Source: Cytophagaceae bacterium (lineage in GTDB: Bacteria > Bacteroidota > Bacteroidia > Cytophagales > Flexibacteraceae). From it: a DNA stretch of 64,000 nucleotides. The position numbers were made by a program, and so were the translations under genes. Of the stretch, positions 17,801 to 26,800 are shown one piece after another. The stretch covers positions 62,001 to 126,000 of the forward strand of contig JAIXYP010000060.1 in NCBI GenBank assembly GCA_027490155.1, given 5' to 3'. The notes beneath the pieces were generated by a model. The model did not search any database. It saw nothing but the letters and a program-made list of their open reading frames with translations, and was not told the DNA's origin. The stretch's first letter is position 1. Each line of letters begins with the position of its first letter.

Positions 17801-20800
17801 CTACTCGTAGCAAGGCAACCCAAGGTTGGCTCGGTTACGGTAAGGGTGTAAGAGGTGGTTTGGCAAGCGTTACCAGTATTAGTCAATCGAACAACTGGAT
17901 TCGGGCTGTTTGGATTGCTGAGACCAGTCGTTGGAGACCAGCTGTAGATCAAACTACGGTCTGGGTTCGTGAGGCCCAATGTGGTCGTGTCACCGTTACA
18001 TATACGTCGACTAAGGCCAGCACCTGATGGTGGCAAGCCAAAGACCTTAACATAGATGCTATCCTTGTTAGTACAGCTTGTATTAGCATTGGTTACCAGC
18101 ACCACATACTTATAGGTACCCGGACTTGTGATGTTAATCGATGGTCGAGCCACTGTGGCACTGCTTAGGTCAGTTGCCGGAGACCATTGGTAGCTATAGC
18201 CAGCACGAGGCAGCAGGCCACCAAGGTTACCCGGGCTGCCGCCACATAACTTGAGGCTATCTACACCAAGGTCCACAACAGGGCGAGGCAAGGCAGATAT
18301 AAATACAGTATCCGAGCCTGTGCAACCTGTCACGGTATCCGTCTTGGTCAAGATGGCCGTAAACTGCTGCAACAGCGTATCTGGACGCTGGATAAAGACC
18401 GTTGTGATTGGCGTTAATGAATCCCCTATGATCCCAGGTGAGAACCTCCAACGATAACGGAACCTTGGCAACGGATCGTTAACCACACCAATGGTAGCGG
18501 ATATATCGGAGCAAATGGACACGTTCTTATTGCCAACCAAAGGTATAGGTGGAAACAGTACCCTTACCATCAACGTATCATAGGTGATAATCTGAGGATT
18601 GAACGGATTCTTACCAATCACCACAAATCGATACAGACCATTGCCTGTTTGAGGGCGAGCGATGGTGATCAGTGGGTTAGGATTGAGCGAGTCAAACCTT
18701 GCAACACCAACTGCAGGGGCATAGGTCCAGGTATAGTCATAGATCGGACGTGGGGTCTTGAATAACCTTGTTGGGGTGTTGTTACAGATCTCGACAGTGT
18801 CAATCCGGACATTGGGCAGTTGGTCAATAGAGTCCGTTAGGGCAAACCGTCCAAGGGCTTTGGTTGTATCAGTCATCATCGACTGTTTAAGCACCATATT
18901 GGCCGTTGACTGATAGACCTTCCAGAGCTGACTTCCAGCCAAGTTGCGAGCTACTTTAATCGATCCTTCACGGTTTTGCTCAACCCTAGCCATGACGTTT
19001 TTGTCATAGTTGAGGCCAAGCTTGAAGCTGTAAGGGCGACCATTGTTGCTCGCGTTCATGACGTCATAGCGTGCGAAGAAGTATCGCCTTTGTACAATGG
19101 TATTGGCAGGATCAACACCTGGAAGATAACGCAATGCAACAGATGTTGGTCGGTTAATGGCTAATGGTGTTTCATCCCAATTGATCTGACCAATCTTGCG
19201 CCCTGCAAAGAAGAAATTCTGCAGGGTACCTTGTGGCACCGCCCTTGGACTCGCAATCGAGGCAAAACTGGCAGGCGGACGTACAGTGCTATCCATAAGT
19301 ACCTCAAAGGCTCCAAGGTCAGCTCCCCAACGTGACAAGTACCCAACAGGGCTATCGGCTGAGCGTGGGGTGCCATTAATATCAAACTTAATAGCATCAC
19401 CAATGTAGTCCTGGCCACCTTCGGGGCCAGCGGCACCAAGGGTATTAACAAACCATGCTGTAGAATCCGTCCGTTTGATACTTAGGTCGCCAGCATCAGG
19501 ATCGTTGAATAGTTGCAAATAGTTGCCTGAGCCTTGTGTAGTAGGTGCGTTGCGGTCGGTTGTGATGGCCCAACTATTGGCATCACCTTGAGAGGTCGAT
19601 ATCCAGTTATTATAGCTCTTGTCACCCACCCCATAACGAGCAGTAAGGTTGGTATCGATCACACCAAGCAAGTTGTAGTTACTCATGGCAGGCGCCCAGT
19701 CAAAACTACGATTGGTGCCGATGGCAAAACCACTACGTTGGTTATACAAGATATTGTTTCGTACTCGTAGATCAGCTGTTGTTTGGCCCTTGCGTAAAAA
19801 TCCGTAGTTGTTGACACGGCCAAGCCCGTAGATCAAGACTGTGTTATGGATAACCCCAACCCTGCCATTAGCAACTGAATCAACAACGATCCCGAACTGG
19901 AATGAGTTTCGCGAACGATTACTTTCACCTAAGCCCCTATAAGGCCTATTGCTCATCTGGATGGCGTTGTTATAGATCATCCAGCCAGTAGCACCTGCTG
20001 TATTAGCAGAAAGGTTGATACCATAAACTTCTCCGCCGTTTCCATCTCCAGGATTGACCAGGCTGAAGTTGCTGATTCTGTTACGAGCGATGATGCCAGA
20101 GGAGGAACGTCTTAACGAATTTCTATCAACCCAAATACCATAAGCCTTCGAACTATTAGAATACCCCATTCTCGAAATAGAGTTGTCTGTAATCGCGATA
20201 TTGCTTGTATTTGGTGTTAGATAGATACCCAGAACTAAGCTGCCATACTCAGTTATCTTGAGGTTGTCAAGGACATTGTTTTTTATCTCAACAGCACCCG
20301 TACCGACATACCTGATGCCTGCTAATACAGAGTTAATGTTAACCAACTGGTTGTCATTGATCGTGACGCGGCTGTTGGAGTTGTTATAGACAATGTCCAT
20401 GTTGCCAAGTGTCAGGGTGTCCTGCAAACGACCAACTTTATTGCGGTCAACATTAACAACACCAGCTGATACCTGAATACAACGTGCACCACCACTTTGG
20501 TCCTCGGGGTAGCCAAGGCTATAGTTCCGGACATTCAGGATCTGGTTGCCAGTAATGAAGGATGGAGCACTAGGGCCACCACCCACGTTCATATCTATTG
20601 CATTGAGGTTCCAGCCAAGCGGAATTACCATTGGTGGGCCACCAGCAAGCGGGGCTGTACCACCAATATAGTTGTTAGCAATGGTGTCAAGCTCAGACTG
20701 GCCGCCAGGCACAAACCGAATAGCAGTGGCAGTGGCAGAGAAACGACATCCACCAGGGTTGGTGTTATAGATGCTATTACCCTCAATATTCCAGTTACCA

Positions 20801-23800
20801 CCATTACCAAACTCAGATATGTCAATGCCACGGAAACGGAAGTCATAGATATTGTTGTTGACAATCCGATTACCCATGTTCAGGTTAGGCGCAAAGTCCT
20901 TCTTCTGCGACAGAATCCCGTAGCTATAACCCCTGAGTTCCCCTTTAGGGCCATCTGTATTGGTGCCGCTAATGCTACATCCGTCGATGGTGTTATAGCT
21001 ATTACCATAGTCACCGGAGCGTGTCGAGCCAGCGATGTAAACAGCTGCTTCGTCCATATCGACCGTCAGCTGATATAGGGCAGACCTAATCACCCGGTCC
21101 AACGAGTCATAACGACGTTTGGACCGTGCGAAGTTGATCACATAGACCGAGTTAGTTGTCGAATCAACGATCCAACGAGCCCACTGCCGTTGCCAACGTG
21201 CCATCATACCAACAGTATCTGGTGCAACAGGGCATGGAGGCCTGAGATTGGCAGGCAGACCAGAGGTCGCTGGGCTACAATCTATGTTTTGCTGATTCTG
21301 GCTCCGATAGTCACTAGCGTAATTACAGTTTGGAGTACTAGTCGGGCAACGTGGAAAAGAAGGATTTGGCAGACAGTCGCAAGTGTAGCCAGGGTTAATC
21401 GGTTTAACCAAATTCCGCAAGTATTCTGGGCGATAGTCAGGGTCTGTGTTATAGCCGTCTGCACAACGGTTATACTCCAATACCTTTCCGTTGTAGCTCG
21501 TGTCACCGTCCCCGTCTGGGGCTGGCAAAGTCGAGTTCCACTTGTTACCAGCAATGATGGCACCTTGAGCAAGCCCTGTTGAAGGTAGTGGGTTGTTGCT
21601 GTAAGGATATGGTTTGTTGGAGAGGCCTCGACATGGCACATAGAATGCAATGCTAGGGTTGTATAAGTTTTTGATCTCATAATCCAGTTTCGTGAACGGA
21701 CATGAACCACGTGGAACCACTTTCGGGAACGGCGGGATAGAGGTCATCGCCTCGATCTTGAGTCCTTTCAGGGTGTTAAAAGTCGCATCGTTCTGGAATA
21801 AGAAGTTACGGGTTGGGCCAGCAATAGCGGTTTTGCGGTTGGTAAATCTCCAAGAACCTCCACCTGCGTTACCTTCAAAAATTAGGTTGTCCACCCCGTC
21901 AAAAGTAACTTCGGCATTGACATTGAACCTACCTGCTGTGACCAGATTGGCGTTTGTTGGGTTCACAACACGGCAAGGAAAATTACCAGCGTTTTGCTTG
22001 AACACAATCGGAAAAACTTCAGGAAATTCAGTATTAGTGCTATCTCCATTATAGTCTGCCAAGAATGAAGCTGTTACCGGCTGGTTGAGCTCAAGGCTGT
22101 TGTAGTCAAGGCTAAACTCCGTTAGGTTTTTGTAGGTACCAGTATTGCCGATTGTGATGGCAGCAGGCATATAGCCTGGCTTAGCGATTGTGAAAAATGT
22201 TGTGCCAGCAGGGCTGTTAAACGGCCCACGGAAAACACGTTTTTCGTTAGTCAGGACATTGGCAGCAGTGCGGTTGCCACCTAGGTTGCTATAAATAGCA
22301 TCAGGGTCGGTACCAGTTGTGGAGTTGGTATCTTGTCCAATGCGAGACTGTGAGTCAAGTGAGTCGGTCAAGAGGTTTACACTTCCGATTGCTGTGATTA
22401 TGCCGTTTCCAGTACGCGTAACAGCCCAGTGGGCCAAGTTCGTAAACGGACGTAGTCGATCAGGGGCGGCATCAGTAGCTCCGCTATTGTTGAAGTAAGC
22501 ACCTATAACCATTGGCTGGCTATTGGTCCGGACCCCGTTGAGCCTCATGCCTTTGTATTTGGTGGATGTACCAACAGGCCAAATGTAGTTACCTCCTGCA
22601 GCGACTGGCGTTACAGAACGTTTGAGGCCGCCAATAAAATAGCTATTAGAGTCTGCAGTACCTTGTAAGGCAAGTGCTGCACCTGACATCACCGTAACAC
22701 GGTCTTGCTGGTTGCCTATAATGCCACCCATTGTGATGGTATCTGCTAAAATTGAACCTGTCCCAGATCCCGTAACACCGCCTATGTAACCTGTACTTCC
22801 TAAAACATAGTTTGCTGTCCTGAGTGTGTATGAACCTAGGTCGATATTGCCGCTGCGGTGGGTAAAGCTCTTGGTAGGGAAGAAATTAGAGCCGCCATCC
22901 CATGAAACACGTCTCACATTAGGTACATTAACATCCGACAAAAGCTGAAGACCAGCGCCCTTGTTCTCTAGCACGAACTCAATGCCTTGTTGCTCTATCG
23001 TGCCGTTTGATTGCCATTTTTGGAGGCGATTGCCGCCAAAAATAACTTGGCTTCTGATTCTGTCCGTAACTCCTTGAGAGTTCCGTAAGGCTCCTTGAAA
23101 CGATTGTTTGAAGGTACCTCCCTCCATAATAAAGTCCCCACCGAGGTTGAGCTGGTGGGTGAAGGCATTGAGCCAAAACTGAATATTGCTACCTCCGCTA
23201 CAGTCATAGGTGCCACCAGTCATATAAAGGTGACCAGGTAAGTTGATTGTCGTACGGTAGGGACGGAAATCGTTACAAGCGTGGAAGGTACCTCCCCTGA
23301 TGATCAAACTATCGTTAATGATCATTGGCTGAAGCCCACTTACACCCTCCGCAAAAGACAGACGACCACCTGTTACCTCTATTTTGCTATAGGCAACTGC
23401 AAACGCAGTGCTCGCAGTGATAAACAATGTACTTGTTCCATTGCCTGTGCTATTGACTTTTAGTTTGCCCCCGGACTGCAGTGCTGGCAAACGATAAAAA
23501 CCGTTAGGTGCTGGGTTGGCCTCGTTAAAGGTCATGTCACGGTTTTGATTAAATCCGTTCCAAGTCAGGTTATAGAATGACTGGTTGGACATATTGCCAG
23601 GAAAATTACCCTGTACCCCACGGATATCTAGTGTCGAGCCCGCTTCCCAAGTCACAATCGGTAGTTGGCCACCATCACGATTGTGGATAAATGTACCTGT
23701 TGACCTGACAATACCTTTAATAGGCGTTGTAGTATTCAAAATATCACCACCAATGCCATTAAATGTGCTGCTACCGTTAACAAACCGACCAGCTAGGTCA

Positions 23801-26800
23801 AAGTCCACTGTAGTCGGAGCCCCTAGTGAAATGTTATCAATAGCAAGAAGCCCAGTTTGATTAGAAATATTCCGGAAGGCCACCCAAATGTTGCGTCCTG
23901 CATACTGAGCTAGCGAGATATTCCGGAATGTTTGTGAGTTACCAGACTCTGTGTAGACACCTGCAAAGGTTGAATTGGTCAGGAGCGTGAATGGGTCAGC
24001 GGCCAACCCACTTGGGTCTGTTGTGAATACACGAACCTCATAACGCACTGGATCAAAGGAAACGGCACCACAATTTGTAGCACAAGGTGTACATCGGCTA
24101 GTCAGATTATTACGTCCAAATCGTGAACCCTGCCAGTAAAAAAAGTTATTGGTGCTAATAGATAAAGTAGGCGAAATAAGCCAGTCATCAGCGACGCCAC
24201 CATTGGCATAGAAGGATGAGGATAACATCGCACCACCTCGACCAAACCAACTTGATTTACCCAGGCAATTACCTCCACATTGGATGGTAGTACCCGTCGG
24301 GTTATCATCATTGATACCTGCATTACCAATGTTACATAAGGCCACCGCATCAACATTGTTGTTGTCAGCATCCATCACCGTCCAACCTGATGGGGGGGTG
24401 CTGCCCTCTGTGACAGAAGCAAAGTTTTCAGTAAAGGTGGTCGCACTACTAATCCTGACATCAAACTGGAAGTTGCTGGCATCAAGGGTTCCCGTAGGCT
24501 CAACACGGAAGCGGCTGGCATATCGATTGCCATTGCCTGTGCTCATGCCGATATCAACCGTAACATAATTCCGGACGATGATCTGGCTAGCGATTGCTCC
24601 ATGCGGATAGACGGTGGCTGCCACCCAACCATTTGTTAGATCAGGGGCATTGACTGGGCAGTTGCCAGTCGGGCATCGCTCCCAGTTGCTGACAGCCGAC
24701 CAGTTGGCCGAGCCTGTCGCCTTGGTACGATAGCTGGCATTAACTACCTCAAGCGGAATAGGAATACCACAAGGACTGCCAGGAGCTCCTTTATAACCCA
24801 AGTTGATTGCTAGCAGGCCCGATGTTGCCCCAGGTCCGCAGACATTGACTCCACGTACCGAGACATAGGCCGTACCAATAAACCCAGGCGTCCAGACAAT
24901 TGAAACTGTGTCCTTATTGGCAACACCTTGAATGGTGCCCGCATTGCTCGGGATCAAGGTCCAACGGTAGGACTTGGCACCAGCTACCCCAGCGGTGCTG
25001 AAGAGGTGACGACGAGGATTAGCTAGGGACCCAATGGTACACACTGAGTCATTGCCGGCACCTAGTGGGGCCATAATACTAGGAGTTCCTGGAGCGGTCA
25101 GCGGATTAAAAACACGGATCCTAATCGGGTTACCATAGAATCTTGGTCTGCCACGACTTAAGCCACCATTGGCATCAGTTGTGCCACCCCAAACACGTAA
25201 CCTGTAATTGTTACTGCTTGGTAGGGAGGCTGGTAAAGTCACCGAATTGATTGACCCAACCAATATCGGATTAAGGAAACTGCCGTTCTGATCCGATAGC
25301 TGTATGAGCAACTCACGTGGGGCAGCGATTGCAGGCGGAGCATAGCTCGGTAATGGAATATTGACAGGGAAGGTGGCGCCAGCGCAGAATGAGGTATCAG
25401 CATTGAAACTGTTTGATGCACTCCTGATTGGAGCGCAGTTATTGACATTGACGATTAACGGTACGGATGATAGACCAATACAGTCGGTAGTTGTCGTAAC
25501 ATAAATACTAACAGGACCACCTGCAAACAATGTATCCCACGTTACGATACAAGCTGTATCCACGCCAGCAAAGCCTTGAATTATACCTGCCTCTGGCGGG
25601 TCGATTGTCCACTTATAAGACAGGGCACCTTGCACAGAGTTGGTCACGTAGATCATACTACGATAGCTACCACAACCAAATGGACTGGTGGCAGGATATT
25701 GTTGACAGCCTCCAGGTCGGTCTTGCTGGTTGCCAAACGAACATATATTGATGCCTGAGCCTTGATTGTCGGTGGCACTGATATTGGAAGGGTAGTTGGT
25801 GTCTAGCCTGCCATTGGTGATTTTGCCATAACCAGGTATAAAGTAGGGTTGGGTCGGAGGCTCTGCAAGCACATTGACATTGATCGTTACCTCACCACCT
25901 AACAAGGCTGGGTTGGTTGATACGATCCTGATACGCGTCGGACCAGCAAGACCGAATGGTAAGAAACACGGTATGCGTTTGCGGGCTTGGTTGATCTGGA
26001 TGCCGGTGCTATCAGTAAGAGGGGAATTCAAAACACCGATGATGTCACCGCCACCGACCGCTACTGGTCCGAAGTTGCCATCAGCATCAGAGACCTGCAC
26101 CATAAACTGGTTACCAGGTTTGAAGACAGTGTTGGTTGGGGCCGTGACAGGTACATTCAGGTTTGTGAGAGGACAAAAAGTGCCATTTGCAATTCCGCTA
26201 CCAACAGTGAGACAAGCATTGGTGAGGGTCACGAACAACCGTTGCGACCCTAGACTTTCGCCGCATTGGTTGAGTGCAGTTAAATAAACCGAGACTGTAT
26301 CCTTAACAGGATCATTATCGCTATTGTAGGTAGGGTCCCAATAGATAGTGCCTACTGTGTCTGATCCTGAGGCAGTACCTGCATCGTTATTACTTAGTTT
26401 CCAACGATAACTGCTGGCAAAAGGTACCCGATAAGTTTTGAATACCGATGTACCAGTCAAACACAAGTTATCTGTGTTGCCAAATGGCGGAAATGGTTGA
26501 TCTGGCGGGCCATCAGCAATAGCAACCGTAACAGTATCACCTCCTGTAAATGGACTGCTGGCACTAATCGTTAACTTATAATTTTGGGCAATTGGTGCCC
26601 AAGGTGGTATGCTGAGGCTCAGTGTCCTAAGGTTACGTGCCTGCACAGTGCTGTCCGAAATAACATTGCCATTCGAGTCGATCAAGGAGACCGTGAATTC
26701 GTTATTCGGATTATAAGCATAATCACCAGGCAGGCTAAGTGGTACAGCCCCTTCGACCCAATTAGGTGCTACCACGGTTAGGAGCCTTCGGCAGAAAGTC

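Noticed and set aside
20497-21078. A 193-codon plus-strand frame opposite the beta-helix of the 4653-residue protein
   Set aside because: It is fully covered by a convincing minus-strand domain and its product resembles no known fold.
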